From assembly GCF_023330685.1 (NCBI RefSeq), contig NZ_CP097128.1, positions 620,001 to 684,000 of the forward strand: a stretch of 64,000 bases of DNA, given 5' to 3'. The notes under the pieces were generated by a model that was not told the DNA's origin, made no database searches, and saw nothing but the letters and a program-made list of their open reading frames with translations. Source of the stretch: Conexibacter sp. DBS9H8 (lineage in GTDB: Bacteria; Actinomycetota; Thermoleophilia; Solirubrobacterales; Solirubrobacteraceae). The translations under genes and the position numbers were made by a program. Positions 45,839 to 55,045 of this stretch are shown here, piece by piece; position 1 is the stretch's first letter, and each line of letters begins with the position of its first letter.

Positions 45839-47503
45839 ATGGCATCCACCGCCCACCGCACCGTCCGCGCCGCGCGCGGCACCACGCTGGAGACCCTCGG
45901 CTGGCCCCAGGAGGCCGCCCTGCGCATGCTCCACAACAACCTCGACCCGGAGGTCGCCGAACGACCCCAGGACCTCGTCGTCTACGGCGGCACCGGCAAG
46001 GCGGCCCGGGACTGGGACTCCCTCGCGGCGATCGAGCGGACCCTGCGCACCCTCAAGTCCGATGAGACCCTGCTCGTCCAGTCCGGCCGCCCCGTCGGGG
46101 TGATGGCGACCCACGAGTGGGCCCCGCGCGTGCTGATCGCCAACGCCAACCTCGTCGGGGAGTGGGCGACCTGGGAGGAGTTCCGTCGCCTCGAGGCGCT
46201 CGGCCTGACCATGTACGGGCAGATGACCGCGGGGTCGTGGATCTACATCGGCACCCAGGGGATCCTCCAGGGGACCTATGAGACCTTCGCCGCGGTTGCG
46301 GCCAAGCGGTTCGGCGGCTCGCTGCGCGGGACGATCACCCTCACCGGCGGGCTGGGCGGCATGGGCGGGGCCCAGCCGCTGGCCGTGACGATGAACGACG
46401 GCATCGCCATCTGCGTCGACGTCGACCCGACCCGTATTCAGCGCCGCCTCGCGCACCGCTACCTCGACGTGCTCGCCTCGAGCGTCGATGACGCCCTCAC
46501 CCGCGCCGAGCACGCCCGTGACCACGGTCAGGCGATCTCGATCGGCCTGCAGGGCAACTGTGCGGAGGTGTTCCCCGAACTGCTCGCCCGCGACGCGCCG
46601 ATCGACATCGTCACCGACCAGACCTCCGCCCATGATCCGCTCGCCTACCTGCCCGCCGGGGTGCCCGTCGAGCTGTGGGCGCAGCAGGCCCGCCGCGACC
46701 CCGAGGACTTCATCGCCCGCGCCCGGGCGTCGATGGCCGCCCACGTCGAGGCGATGGTCGGCTTCCAGAAGAGGGGCGCCGAGGTATTCGACTACGGCAA
46801 CTCGATCCGGCCTGAGGCACAGCTCGGCGGCTACTCGGACGCCTTTGCCTTCCCAGGCTTCGTGCCCGCCTACATCCGTCCGCTCTTCTGTGAGGGCAAG
46901 GGTCCGTTCCGCTGGGCCGCCCTGTCGGGGGACCCGGCCGATATCGCCGCGACCGACCGGGCGATCCTCGAACTGTTCCCGGACAACGAGATCCTCGCCC
47001 GCTGGATCCGCATGGCCGGCGAGCGCGTCCACTTCCAGGGCCTGCCCGCACGGATCTGCTGGCTCGGTATGGGCGAGCGTGACCGCGCCGGTCTGCGCTT
47101 CAACGAGATGGTCGCCTCCGGGGAGCTGGCCGCCCCGATCGTGATCGGCCGCGACCACCTCGACTGCGGGTCGGTCGCCTCCCCCTACCGGGAGACCGAG
47201 GCGATGGCCGACGGCTCGGACGCGATCGCCGACTGGCCGCTGCTCAACGCGATGGTCAACGTCGCCTCAGGCGCCTCCTGGGTGTCGATCCACCACGGCG
47301 GCGGGGTGGGGATCGGCCGGTCGATCCACGCCGGCCAGGTGAGCGTCGCCGACGGCACCCCCCTCGCCGCTGAGAAGCTCGCCCGTGTCCTCTCCAACGA
47401 CCCGGGGATGGGGGTGATCCGCCACGTCGACGCCGGTTACGGGCGGGCCGCCGAGGTCGCCACCGAGCGCGGGGTACGGGTGCCGATGCGGGAGGGCGCG
47501 TGA
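45839..47503 (+). CDS. hutU: Urocanate hydratase
   Basis: Converts urocanate to imidazolonepropionate using tightly bound NAD. The 554-residue protein has [14 protein letters not shown], the conserved [38 protein letters not shown] for NAD binding and [14 protein letters not shown]. The Cys-containing signature is [20 protein letters not shown]. It starts at ATG 45839 after GAGGAG, 54 bp from hutH, and overlaps hutF by 4 bp. Confidence 0.98.
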   Translation: MASTAHRTVRAARGTTLETLGWPQEAALRMLHNNLDPEVAERPQDLVVYGGTGKAARDWDSLAAIERTLRTLKSDETLLVQSGRPVGVMATHEWAPRVLIANANLVGEWATWEEFRRLEALGLTMYGQMTAGSWIYIGTQGILQGTYETFAAVAAKRFGGSLRGTITLTGGLGGMGGAQPLAVTMNDGIAICVDVDPTRIQRRLAHRYLDVLASSVDDALTRAEHARDHGQAISIGLQGNCAEVFPELLARDAPIDIVTDQTSAHDPLAYLPAGVPVELWAQQARRDPEDFIARARASMAAHVEAMVGFQKRGAEVFDYGNSIRPEAQLGGYSDAFAFPGFVPAYIRPLFCEGKGPFRWAALSGDPADIAATDRAILELFPDNEILARWIRMAGERVHFQGLPARICWLGMGERDRAGLRFNEMVASGELAAPIVIGRDHLDCGSVASPYRETEAMADGSDAIADWPLLNAMVNVASGASWVSIHHGGGVGIGRSIHAGQVSVADGTPLAAEKLARVLSNDPGMGVIRHVDAGYGRAAEVATERGVRVPMREGA

Positions 47504-48843
47504 GCGCGGGCGCCCGGCGCTTCTTTGCCGAGTATGCCTGGCTCGGCGGCCACCGAGCCGCCGAGCTCGTGCTCATCGCCACCGACGCCGGTGTCATCTC
47601 CGAGGTGAGCACCGGCGTCGACTGCCCGCCCGACGCGGTTCGGCTGCCCGGCCTCGTCCTGCCGGGCCTGGCCAACGCTCACTCCCACGCCTTCCACCGC
47701 GCCCTGCGCGGCCACAGCCACCGCGGCGGGGGGAGCTTCTGGACCTGGCGGGAGGACATGTACGCCGTCGCCGGCGCGCTGGACCCCGAGCGCTACTACG
47801 CCCTCGCCCGGGCGACGTACGCGGAGATGGCCCTCGCCGGGATCACCTGCGTCGGGGAGTTCCACTACCTCCACCACGACCGCGACGGCGCACGGTACGG
47901 CGAGGCGAACGTGATGGGGGAGGTGCTCATCGCCGCCGCCCACGACGCGGGAATCCGGATCACGCTGCTCGACACCTGCTATCTCGCGGGTGGCTTCGGC
48001 CGCCCGCTTGAGGGGGCACAGCGGCGCTTCGGTGACGGGGATGTGGAGGGCTGGGCCGCCCGGGCGGCTGGGCTGACCGGCGCCGCCCACGCGCGGGTCG
48101 GGGCGGCGATCCACTCCGTCCGCGCAGTCCCCGCCGACCAGCTCGCCGCGGTCGCGACCTGGGCGCGTGAGCGCGGGGTCCCGCTCCACTTCCACCTCTC
48201 CGAGCAGACGGCCGAGAACGACGCCTGCCTCGCCGCGCACGGGCGCACCCCCACCGCGTTGCTGGAGGACCACGGCGCCCTGGGACCGCGCTCATGCGCG
48301 GTCCACGCCACCCACCTCAGTCCCGAGGACATCGGGACCCTCGGCGGCACCCGGACAACCGTCTGCCTGTGCCCGAGCACCGAACGCGACCTCGCCGACG
48401 GGATCGGACCGGCCCGGGCACTCGCCTCCGCGGGGGCGCCACTCGCCCTCGGCAGCGACTCCCACGCGATCATCGACGGCTTCGAGGAGACCCGCGCACT
48501 CGAGCTCGGCGAGCGGCTCGCCCGCCACAGCCGCGGTCACTTCAGCGCGGCGGAGCTCCTCTCCGCGGCGACGGTCGCCGGGCATACCTGCCTCGGCTGG
48601 CCGGAGGCGGGTCAGATCGCGCCGGGCGCCCCGGCGGACCTGATCGCCGTCGGGCTCGACTCGGTCCGCCTCGCCGGCGCGCGGCCGGACACGCTGCTGG
48701 AGTCGGTGATCTTCGCGGCCGGGGCCCCTGACGTGGCGGAGGTGATCGTCGGCGGGCGGACCGTCGTCGCCGACGGCCGCCACCAGCTCCTCCCCGACGT
48801 CGCCGGCGCCCTCGCCGAGGCGATCGCCGCGCTGGAGGCCTGA
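47500..48843 (+). CDS. hutF: Formimidoylglutamate deiminase
   Basis: Hydrolyses N-formimino-glutamate to N-formyl-glutamate and ammonia. The 447-residue amidohydrolase has the metal site [17 protein letters not shown]. Further motifs are [49 protein letters not shown] and [20 protein letters not shown]. These match HutF and separate it from HutI. Its presence means the five-step route that ends with formate release by HutG. The GTG start overlaps hutU. Confidence 0.95.
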   Translation: MSAGARRFFAEYAWLGGHRAAELVLIATDAGVISEVSTGVDCPPDAVRLPGLVLPGLANAHSHAFHRALRGHSHRGGGSFWTWREDMYAVAGALDPERYYALARATYAEMALAGITCVGEFHYLHHDRDGARYGEANVMGEVLIAAAHDAGIRITLLDTCYLAGGFGRPLEGAQRRFGDGDVEGWAARAAGLTGAAHARVGAAIHSVRAVPADQLAAVATWARERGVPLHFHLSEQTAENDACLAAHGRTPTALLEDHGALGPRSCAVHATHLSPEDIGTLGGTRTTVCLCPSTERDLADGIGPARALASAGAPLALGSDSHAIIDGFEETRALELGERLARHSRGHFSAAELLSAATVAGHTCLGWPEAGQIAPGAPADLIAVGLDSVRLAGARPDTLLESVIFAAGAPDVAEVIVGGRTVVADGRHQLLPDVAGALAEAIAALEA

Positions 48844-48844
48844 G

Positions 48845-50032
48845 GTGGCCAGCCTGCTCATCGACCACGTCGGCGTTCTCGTCACCAACGACCCCGAGCT
48901 CGGGCCCGGCCCGCTCGGGCTGATCGAGGACGCGGCGATCGTCTTCGCCGACGGGGTCGTCGCCTGGGCGGGCCCGCGGGCGGCCCTCCCCGAGGCCGCC
49001 GCGGACGAGCGCGTCGACGCGGGTGGCCGCGCGCTCATCCCCGGCTTTGTCGACTCCCACGCCCACCTCGTCTTCGCCGGGGACCGGGCGGGCGAGTTCG
49101 CCGCTCGGATGGCCGGTGTGCCCTACCACGCCGGGGGGATCGAGACGACCGTCGCCGCGACCCGCGCGGCCGGCGACGCCGAGCTCGATGCGAACGTCGC
49201 CCGGCTGATCGCGGAGGCCGGCCGCTCCGGCACGACGACGATCGAGTGCAAGTCCGGCTACGGGTTGACGGTCGAGGACGAGCGCCGCAGCCTGCAGATC
49301 GCCGGCGCCCACACCGAGGAGGTCACCTTCCTCGGCGGCCACGTCGTCGCCCCCGAATACCGCGACCGGCCTGAGGAGTACGTCGCCCTCGTCTGCGGGG
49401 AGATGCTCTCCGCCTGCGCCCCCCACGCCCGCTGGATCGACGTGTTCTGTGAGCGGGGGGCCTTCGACGCCGACCAGTCCCGGGTGATCCTTCAGGCGGG
49501 CCGGGACCGCGGGCTCGGTGTCCGCGTCCATGCCAACCAGCTCGGCCCCGGCCCCGGCGTCCAGCTCGCCGTCGAGCTGGGGGCCGCCTCCGCCGACCAC
49601 TGCAGCCACCTCGACGCCGCCGACATCGCCGCCCTCGCCGACTCGGACACCGTCGCCACGCTGCTGCCCGTCGCCGAGTTCTCCACCCGCGCACCCTACC
49701 CGGACGCCCGCCCGCTGCTTGAGGCCGGGGTGAGGATCGCCCTCGCCGCCGACTGCAACCCGGGGACGGCCTACTCGACGAACATCCCCTTCAGCATCGC
49801 CGTCGCCGTGCGGGAGATGGGCATGACCGTCGATCAGGCGCTGTGGTCGGCCACCGCCGGCGGCGCCGCCGCCCTGCAACGCCGCGATATCGGCCACCTC
49901 GGGATCGGCGCCCGGGCCGACGCCGCGCTGCTGGAGGCGCCGAGCCATCTCCACCTCGCCTACCGGCCCGGGGTGCCGCTGATTGCCGCGGTGTTCAAGG
50001 ACGGCACCCGGTGGCCCTCGGCGATCGACTGA
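48845..50032 (+). CDS. hutI: Imidazolonepropionase
   Basis: Opens the ring of imidazolonepropionate to give formiminoglutamate. The 395-residue amidohydrolase has [20 protein letters not shown] for metal binding, [46 protein letters not shown] and [17 protein letters not shown]. It starts at GTG 48845, one base after hutF, and is the last gene of the operon. A deformylase (hutG) does not follow; the next gene is a convergent toxin only 3 bp away. Confidence 0.96.
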   Translation: MASLLIDHVGVLVTNDPELGPGPLGLIEDAAIVFADGVVAWAGPRAALPEAAADERVDAGGRALIPGFVDSHAHLVFAGDRAGEFAARMAGVPYHAGGIETTVAATRAAGDAELDANVARLIAEAGRSGTTTIECKSGYGLTVEDERRSLQIAGAHTEEVTFLGGHVVAPEYRDRPEEYVALVCGEMLSACAPHARWIDVFCERGAFDADQSRVILQAGRDRGLGVRVHANQLGPGPGVQLAVELGAASADHCSHLDAADIAALADSDTVATLLPVAEFSTRAPYPDARPLLEAGVRIALAADCNPGTAYSTNIPFSIAVAVREMGMTVDQALWSATAGGAAALQRRDIGHLGIGARADAALLEAPSHLHLAYRPGVPLIAAVFKDGTRWPSAID

Positions 50033-50035
50033 CCC

Positions 50036-50431
50036 TCAGAGCGCCAGGACCGCGACGCGAGCGCGGCGGGCCGCGTCCGCCATCCCCGTGTCGGTGGTGA
50101 GCAGCGTGGCCGAGAGCGCCCGGGCGAGGGCGACGTAGTGGGCGTCGTAGGCGCTGAGGTTGTGGCGGAGCTCCCAGGCCCCATCGGTGATGGTCCGGGC
50201 GGGGTAGCGCATGACCGGCAGGACGGCGAGATCGTCCAGGGTCTCCCGCGCCCGGCCGGGGGAGATCTCCGCACCGCGCTCCCACCGGCGCAGCACGCTC
50301 ATCACCTCGACATCGATCAGGTCGGGGGCGGCCAGGGGCTCGGCCGAACCTGCCAGCAGCGTGGCGATTCGCGGATGTCCGGCGGGGTTGAGCAGCCCGT
50401 CCAGCGCGGCGGACGCGTCGAGGACGATCAC
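50036..50431 (-). CDS. VapC-like PIN-domain toxin
   Basis: A 131-residue PIN protein: MIVLDASAALDGLLNPAGHP holds the first Asp, PDLIDVEVMSVLRRWE the Glu and LSAYDAHYVALARAL the second acidic patch. It overlaps its antitoxin gene by 4 bp. It shares the AWELRHNLS-YDA-YVALA segment with the toxin at 37761-38159, so the two pairs are paralogous. It lies 3 bp from the end of hutI on the opposite strand, with no terminator visible between them. Confidence 0.85.
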   Translation of the reverse strand: MIVLDASAALDGLLNPAGHPRIATLLAGSAEPLAAPDLIDVEVMSVLRRWERGAEISPGRARETLDDLAVLPVMRYPARTITDGAWELRHNLSAYDAHYVALARALSATLLTTDTGMADAARRARVAVLAL

Positions 50432-50661
50432 GGCCGGTCGTCGCGGATCGCCGCGAGCGCGTCAGCGGCGCTCTCGGCCGGTATCACCGGGTCACGGGAC
50501 TGGAGGCGGGCGAGCAACTCCGCGGGGGTCGGTGTGGCGGCGACCCGCTCGAGCTCGCAGCGCAGGTACTCCGACAGTGAGACGCCCTCACGCGCGGCGC
50601 GCGCCTTCAGCGTGCGGTGCACCTCCTCCCGGACGTCACGGATCTGAATGAGCGTTCCCAT
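50428..50661 (-). CDS. FitA/VapB-like ribbon-helix-helix antitoxin
   Basis: A 77-residue protein starting MGTLIQIRDVREEVHRTLKA, then REGVSLSEYLRCELERVA, a ribbon-helix-helix close to the FitA type and related to the antitoxin at 38156-38392. The C-terminal part (DPVIPAESAADALAAIR) likely binds the toxin. An inverted repeat CGTAG-N11-CTACG begins seven bases upstream of its start. Confidence 0.84.
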   Translation of the reverse strand: MGTLIQIRDVREEVHRTLKARAAREGVSLSEYLRCELERVAATPTPAELLARLQSRDPVIPAESAADALAAIRDDRP

Positions 50662-50667
50662 GCGCGT

Positions 50668-50688
50668 CGTAGGCTACCATACGCTACG
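50668..50688. promoter_or_regulatory. Candidate operator between the third VapBC pair and a DsbA-family gene
   Basis: CGTAG (50668-50672) and CTACG (50684-50688) are inverted with an 11-bp spacer, and GGCTA and CGCTA repeat inside. The whole element fits in the 28-bp space between divergent start codons at 50661 and 50690. Antitoxin binding here could also affect the neighbouring gene. Confidence 0.5.
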
Positions 50689-50689
50689 T

Positions 50690-51343
50690 ATGAACGTTGA
50701 GATCTGGTCTGACATCGCCTGTCCCTGGTGCTACATCGGCAAGCGCTACTTCGAGGCCGCGCTCGCCGGGTTCGAGCACGCCGAGGAGGTCAACGTCCGC
50801 TGGCGCTCCTATGAGCTCGACCCGAGCACGCCGCCGGAGGTGCCGGGTCCGAGCGTCGAGATCATCGGGCGCAAGTACGGCCTCACGCCCGAGCAGGCCC
50901 GGGCCGCGGAGGCGCGCGTCAGAGAGACGGCGGCCGCGGCCGGGCTTGAGTACCACCTCGACCGGGCCCGCCTGGGCTCGACCTTTGACGGCCACCGCCT
51001 CGTCCACCTCGCCCGCGCGTACGGTCTCGAGGCGGCGATGAAGGAGCGGCTGTTCCGGGGGCGCTTCTGTGACGGTGAGCTGATCGCCGACCCCAACACG
51101 CTCGTCGCCGCGGGTGTCGAGGTGGGTATCCCTGAGGCGGAGGTTCGCGCCACCCTCGACTCCGATCGCTTCAGCGCCGAGGTCCGCGCCGACGAGGCGA
51201 CCGCGCGCGAGCTCGGGATCACCGGGGTGCCGATGTTCGTCGTCGACCGCCGGTTCGCGATCTCCGGGGCCCAGCCGCCCGAGCACCTGCGCGAACTGCT
51301 GCGCCACGGCTGGAGCGAGCGCGCCGCCACGCCGGCGCCCTGA
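50690..51343 (+). CDS. DsbA-family (FrnE-like) oxidoreductase
   Basis: A 217-residue thioredoxin-fold protein. The active site is CPWC at residues 11-14 in IWSDIACPWCYIGKRYFEAAL, and GITGVPMFVVDRRFAISGAQ is the cis-Pro loop. It has no signal peptide, so it is cytoplasmic like FrnE. The family includes oxidoreductases and isomerases of uncertain substrate. Start is ATG 50690. It sits 4 bp before the deformylase gene and is probably co-transcribed with it. Confidence 0.9.
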   Translation: MNVEIWSDIACPWCYIGKRYFEAALAGFEHAEEVNVRWRSYELDPSTPPEVPGPSVEIIGRKYGLTPEQARAAEARVRETAAAAGLEYHLDRARLGSTFDGHRLVHLARAYGLEAAMKERLFRGRFCDGELIADPNTLVAAGVEVGIPEAEVRATLDSDRFSAEVRADEATARELGITGVPMFVVDRRFAISGAQPPEHLRELLRHGWSERAATPAP

Positions 51344-51347
51344 CCCG

Positions 51348-51914
51348 ATGGCCGTCCGCCCGATCGTCACCGTCGGGCACCCGGTCCTGCGCGAGCGCGC
51401 ACGTGAGGTGACCGCCGCGGAGCTCGCCTCCGCTGACCTCCAACGCCTGATCGACGACCTCATCGACACGATGCGCGCCGCCGGCGGGGCCGGCCTGGCG
51501 GCCAACCAGATCGCCGAGACGGTCAGGATCGCCGTCGCCGAGGTCCGCCCCAACCACCCGCGTTACCCCTACAAGCCGGAGATCCCCCTCACCGTCATGG
51601 TCAACCCGGTGATCGAGCCGGTCGGGCCGGAGACGACCTGGATCAATGAGGGGTGCCTGTCCGTCCCCGACCTGCGTGGAACCCTTGACCGCTTCCTTAC
51701 CGTCCGGGTGCGCTACCTCGACCGGGACGGCGCCGTCCACGAGGAGATCCAGCGCGGCCTCAGCGCCGGCACCTTCCAGCACGAGGTCGACCACCTCAAC
51801 GGGATCCTCTTCCTCGACCGCGCCGACCCCCGCACCCTCACCACCTGGGAGCACTGGAATCGCTATCAACGCGACGCCTTCCTCCGCCACGTCGCCGAGA
51901 TCGAGTCGCCCTGA
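51348..51914 (+). CDS. def: Peptide deformylase
   Basis: Removes the formyl group from the N-terminal Met of new proteins. The 188-residue enzyme carries the three family motifs: GAGLAANQI, EGCLSVP with the metal Cys, and QHEVDHLNG with the metal His pair and catalytic Glu. It starts at ATG 51348, 4 bp after the DsbA-like gene. An insert around NHPRYPYKPEIPLTV is typical of the type found in some actinobacteria and deep-branching lineages. It need not be the only deformylase of the cell. Confidence 0.95.
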   Translation: MAVRPIVTVGHPVLRERAREVTAAELASADLQRLIDDLIDTMRAAGGAGLAANQIAETVRIAVAEVRPNHPRYPYKPEIPLTVMVNPVIEPVGPETTWINEGCLSVPDLRGTLDRFLTVRVRYLDRDGAVHEEIQRGLSAGTFQHEVDHLNGILFLDRADPRTLTTWEHWNRYQRDAFLRHVAEIESP

Positions 51915-51941
51915 GGTGGGCCCCACCCCGTGCGAGTGGCC

Positions 51942-52295
51942 TCAGGATGGCCGCCGCGGCCGCCGGGTCAGCCGCGGCGGGGTGTGCGGCGGCCGGGCGG
52001 GGGACTGAGGTCGCGGTGCGGCAGCCCGGCGTGGGCGCTCCGTCCGCGGCAGGCCCGGAGGGACCGATGCGACGTCCTCGGGCGGGTCGGCGGCGGCCGG
52101 CGGGTGCGGCCTCGGCGCGAGCGTCTCCAGGAACGACATGCGGATGAACCAGTTCCACAGCCACAGCATCAGCGCGATCACGATCAGGGTCACCCCGAAG
52201 GCGGTCGAGATCGTCCCCGCCGTCCCGAAGATCATCAACACGACGCCGGCCACCGCGGGGGCGATGATGAGGAACCAGCGGATCGCCGTCGTCAT
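51942..52295 (-). CDS. Small membrane protein, unknown
   Basis: A 117-residue protein starting at ATG 52295 (MTTAIRWFLIIAPAVAGVVL). It has two transmembrane helices: about 7-25 and 28-50 (ISTAFGVTLIVIALMLWLWN). A cytoplasmic or periplasmic tail rich in Pro and Arg follows. I do not recognise the family. The tail may be longer than in relatives because of proline-rich expansion. It is convergent with def and downstream of the small zinc protein. Confidence 0.6.
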   Translation of the reverse strand: MTTAIRWFLIIAPAVAGVVLMIFGTAGTISTAFGVTLIVIALMLWLWNWFIRMSFLETLAPRPHPPAAADPPEDVASVPPGLPRTERPRRAAAPRPQSPARPPHTPPRLTRRPRRPS

Positions 52296-52373
52296 CACTC
52301 CCCCCGTTCTCGCCTTGGGTGTCGGCAGCGGAGGCACTCCACCTTGAGCATAGGCCCCGCCGTCAGGCTCGCG

Positions 52374-52667
52374 TCAGCTTCCGCCGCGGTCCCGCCAGCG
52401 CAGATACCAGGGCCGGGCGGGCCGGTTCGCGTCGCCCCGAGCAGCGGCGGTCGCCTCCTGCCGGGTGGGCAGGCGGCCCTCCCGGCGGGCGGCGAGGACA
52501 CAGGCACTGTGGGCGTGCCGGCGGCGGGAGTGATCACCCTCGGGGAACAGGAGCATGTGCTCTGACAGTGCCGGAAGCCGCCCGCCACACAGCGGGCAGC
52601 TGTAGGTCGCCGGCTTGGTCGACTGGGCCCGGCGGATCTCCCACCACAGCGGATGGCCGGCGGCCAT
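52374..52667 (-). CDS. Small zinc-ribbon-like protein, unknown
   Basis: A 97-residue protein with a likely metal site: CPLCGG near residue 24, then His37 in SEHMLLFPEGDH and HAHSAC near 51. The spacing suggests one zinc bound by Cys and His. The opening PLWWEIRRAQSTKPATYSCP has the tidy look of a conserved protein. I do not know a function. It sits between two other small genes on the same strand, 26 bp from the next one upstream. Confidence 0.65.
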   Translation of the reverse strand: MAAGHPLWWEIRRAQSTKPATYSCPLCGGRLPALSEHMLLFPEGDHSRRRHAHSACVLAARREGRLPTRQEATAAARGDANRPARPWYLRWRDRGGS

Positions 52668-52692
52668 CAGCGGTCCGCCCCGACCGGGGCGG

Positions 52693-53115
52693 TCAGTCGC
52701 GGGAGGGGCCGGTCGCCCATCCCATCAGTCCGTAGCAGCAGACATCCTCGACGGCGGCGACGACGACGTCAGGCCGGCCGCTCAGTCGGCCGGCCTGGCC
52801 CCGCACCCACCAGGTGAGGTAGGTGGCCGCCCCGGCGGCGGCGCCCCCGCTCAGCGCCCCCCGCCAGCCGGCGACGTTCCCGGCCGTCAAGCCGCCGACG
52901 ATCACCCGCCCCACCCACGCGGGCGGCCTGATTCGGTCCGGCGCGCCCGACCACTTGTCGAGGGCGAGCTCACCCACCCCGGCGGCGATCAGCCACGGCC
53001 GGACCGGGGCGGGGACGCGGCCGCGGAGGGCGAGCACCGCCGGGCCGGCCATCGACCGCATCGACGCGGCCACCCCGACCGCCACGCTCGACTGCCACCG
53101 CCACGAACCACTCAT
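52693..53115 (-). CDS. DUF4126-like membrane protein
   Basis: About 140 residues from ATG 53115. The start (MSGSWRWQSSVAVGVAASMR then SMAGPAVLALRGR) and the central WLIAAGVGELALDKWSGAPDR resemble DUF4126-type proteins, which have several hydrophobic segments and no known function. Residues about 62-95 (VGRVIVGGLTAGNVAG and GGAAAGAATYLTWWV) look membrane-embedded. Start choice is limited by the divergent acetyltransferase gene 40 bp away. Confidence 0.55.
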   Translation of the reverse strand: MSGSWRWQSSVAVGVAASMRSMAGPAVLALRGRVPAPVRPWLIAAGVGELALDKWSGAPDRIRPPAWVGRVIVGGLTAGNVAGWRGALSGGAAAGAATYLTWWVRGQAGRLSGRPDVVVAAVEDVCCYGLMGWATGPSRD

Positions 53116-53155
53116 GCCCCGGCACGCTACCGCCTCGGGCGCTAGCGTGCCCGGC

Positions 53156-53986
53156 GTGGTCATCGACGAGCTCGATCTCAGCGAACTCGACCTCCTCCGC
53201 GAGCTCGACCGTCGCATCCGGGCGACCGACGGGGTCACCCTCAAGCTCGAGTGGGCCGACCTCGAGCAGGCCCGCACCGCCGCGAGCCTCGTCGCCCGTG
53301 AGGACGGGGCGATCGCCGGCTTCCTCGGCCTCTATGCCTTCGGCGCCGAGGCGGACGTCGAGCTGTGCGGCATGGTCGCCCCCGAGCACCGTCGCAGCGG
53401 GATCGCCACCGCCCTGCTCACCCACGGCCGCGCGCTCGCCACCGAGCGCGGACTCACCCGCCACCTGCTGATCGTTCCCCGCGCGTCGGCCTCCGGCGTC
53501 GCCTTCCGCACCGGCCTGCCCTCCCGGCTCGAGCACAGCGAACACACGATGCGCCTCGACGGCCTCCCGGACCTGCGGCCGCCCGACCCACGGATCACCG
53601 TCCGGGCGGCGACCGCGGCGGACCGGGACGCGCTCGCGACGATCCTCACCGCCGGCTTCGGTCCGCCGCCGGAGGGGATGCTCACCCCCCTGCACCGAGA
53701 GGACGTGGAGACGGTAATCGTCTGTCGTGCGGGGGAGCCCGTCGGCACCGCCCGGCTCGCCCGCCACGGTCCTGAGGGGTCGATCTTCGGGTTCGCGATC
53801 GACCCGGCCCACCGCGGCCGCGGGATCGGGCGGGACGTCCTTGGCCGGTTCTGCGCGACACTCCTGGGCGGTGGCTGTGACCGCGTCGGTCTGCAGGTCG
53901 CCGTCGACAATGAGCGCGCCCTGTCTCTCTATACGGCGACCGGATTCCGCCGCGTCAGCACCGAGGACTACTACGAGCTGCACTGA
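53156..53986 (+). CDS. Tandem GNAT acetyltransferase (two domains)
   Basis: A 276-residue protein with two GCN5-type domains. The first has the acetyl-CoA loop PEHRRSGIATALLTHG, and the second has DPAHRGRGIGRDVLGRFCAT plus VDNERALSLYTATGFRRVS. Tandem GNAT architecture of this size occurs in mycothiol synthase MshD and several other actinobacterial families. I cannot decide between them, and no mycothiol genes are nearby. A GTG at 53156 is the likely start; one at 53147 is also in frame. Confidence 0.85.
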   Translation: MVIDELDLSELDLLRELDRRIRATDGVTLKLEWADLEQARTAASLVAREDGAIAGFLGLYAFGAEADVELCGMVAPEHRRSGIATALLTHGRALATERGLTRHLLIVPRASASGVAFRTGLPSRLEHSEHTMRLDGLPDLRPPDPRITVRAATAADRDALATILTAGFGPPPEGMLTPLHREDVETVIVCRAGEPVGTARLARHGPEGSIFGFAIDPAHRGRGIGRDVLGRFCATLLGGGCDRVGLQVAVDNERALSLYTATGFRRVSTEDYYELH

Positions 53987-54011
53987 CGCGGCGCCGGGGT
54001 GAGCGCGGTGG

Positions 54012-54043
54012 CCGGGGTCCCGTCCAGCGGGACGGGACCCCGG
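54012..54043. terminator. Perfect 14-bp hairpin between convergent genes
   Basis: CCGGGGTCCCGTCC (54012-54025), loop AGCG and GGACGGGACCCCGG (54030-54043). It lies 25 bp after the GNAT gene stop and 25 bp before the end of the convergent G1 peptidase gene. It can terminate both transcripts. Confidence 0.75.
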
Positions 54044-54068
54044 GTGAGGCGTGGCGGGCCCGGCGCGA

Positions 54069-54908
54069 TCAGGGTGCCGGGCAGCTGAGCGCGTAGGCGC
54101 AGGCGTTGAAGGACGCGCCGTCGGCGGCAAGCGGGGAGACGGTCGCCTCATCACCGATCCCGCCGGGAAGGGCGAACGGTGAGGGTGAGATGTCGAGGGC
54201 GGTCGGGTTACCCGCGGCGATCGGGACCGGGCTGGCGCCGTTGACGCCAAAGGACGAGCCGGAGCCGAAGTGCACCGTCCCGACGTCGGCGAGCGGGGTC
54301 TGGGTGACCACCCTCGGGGCTTCGAGGATCCACTCGGCCGACGATTCGGTGGACGCGTAGCTGACCGTTTTGGACCAGCTCCAGTGGCCCGCGTCGGTCA
54401 GGCTGATCTGCCACTGGCCGGCGCTCGCGCCCTGGGTGATGTGGACGCTGACGTTGTCGCCGGGCTGAACGGTGCAGCTCGGGTCACCGGTGCAGCCGCT
54501 GATCGGCGTCTCAGAGGCGGGCAGCAGCTCGTACCACGCCTGGTAGGTCGCCCCGGTGAGCAGGCCGCCGACGAGCGAGTTCTCGGTCACCCCGGCCTGG
54601 ATGAGGTCCTGGCTGGAGTACCCGCCGATGCCCGCCCACGTGGCGGCAAAGCCGGGGATGAGGGGGTTCGCGGTCGGGACGGTGAAATCCGTGTTGACCT
54701 GGGTGACGCCGCCGCCGGTCGGGGTCACCGCGTACCCCGACCAGTTCAGTGACGTCGCCGTTCCGCCGTGGGCGGGAATCGTCTCCCCGGCGTGGGCGGG
54801 CAGGAAACCGCCGTTCACCGGCGGGGTGGTGGCGGCGGCCGCCGCGGTGAGGGTGAGGCTGGCGCCGGCGACCGCGAGGGCACCGCCGAACCGTGTCCGG
54901 AATGTCAT
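54069..54908 (-). CDS. Secreted G1-family glutamic endopeptidase
   Basis: A 279-residue preproprotein with a signal peptide (LAVAGASLTLTAAAAA). The mature part opens with SLNWSGYAVTP and ATWAGIGGYSS as in eqolisins. The catalytic dyad is Gln104 in DLIQAGV and Glu192 in SSAEWILEAP. YQAWYELLP and SVSYASTESS-type strands build the beta-sandwich. G1 peptidases were first found in fungi and are acid-active; bacterial members are known. A disulfide may form in CTGDPSC. Its presence with the S53 peptidase suggests an acidic niche. Confidence 0.9.
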   Translation of the reverse strand: MTFRTRFGGALAVAGASLTLTAAAAATTPPVNGGFLPAHAGETIPAHGGTATSLNWSGYAVTPTGGGVTQVNTDFTVPTANPLIPGFAATWAGIGGYSSQDLIQAGVTENSLVGGLLTGATYQAWYELLPASETPISGCTGDPSCTVQPGDNVSVHITQGASAGQWQISLTDAGHWSWSKTVSYASTESSAEWILEAPRVVTQTPLADVGTVHFGSGSSFGVNGASPVPIAAGNPTALDISPSPFALPGGIGDEATVSPLAADGASFNACAYALSCPAP

Positions 54909-55045
54909 GTCGTCTCCCGTGTTTGGACCCTGCCGGTGTCGTCCTCGCCCCGGGGCGACCCTCCCGGCCGGTGCCCGCGGTGACCGAGGGCCTCCCGACC
55001 CTGTCCGCCTGTACCCTACACCCCGGCGTGCGCCGGCGGTCCCGT

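Noticed and set aside
44513-47158. An 881-codon minus-strand frame opposite hutH and hutU
   Set aside because: It is antisense to two conserved enzymes, with no recognisable domain.
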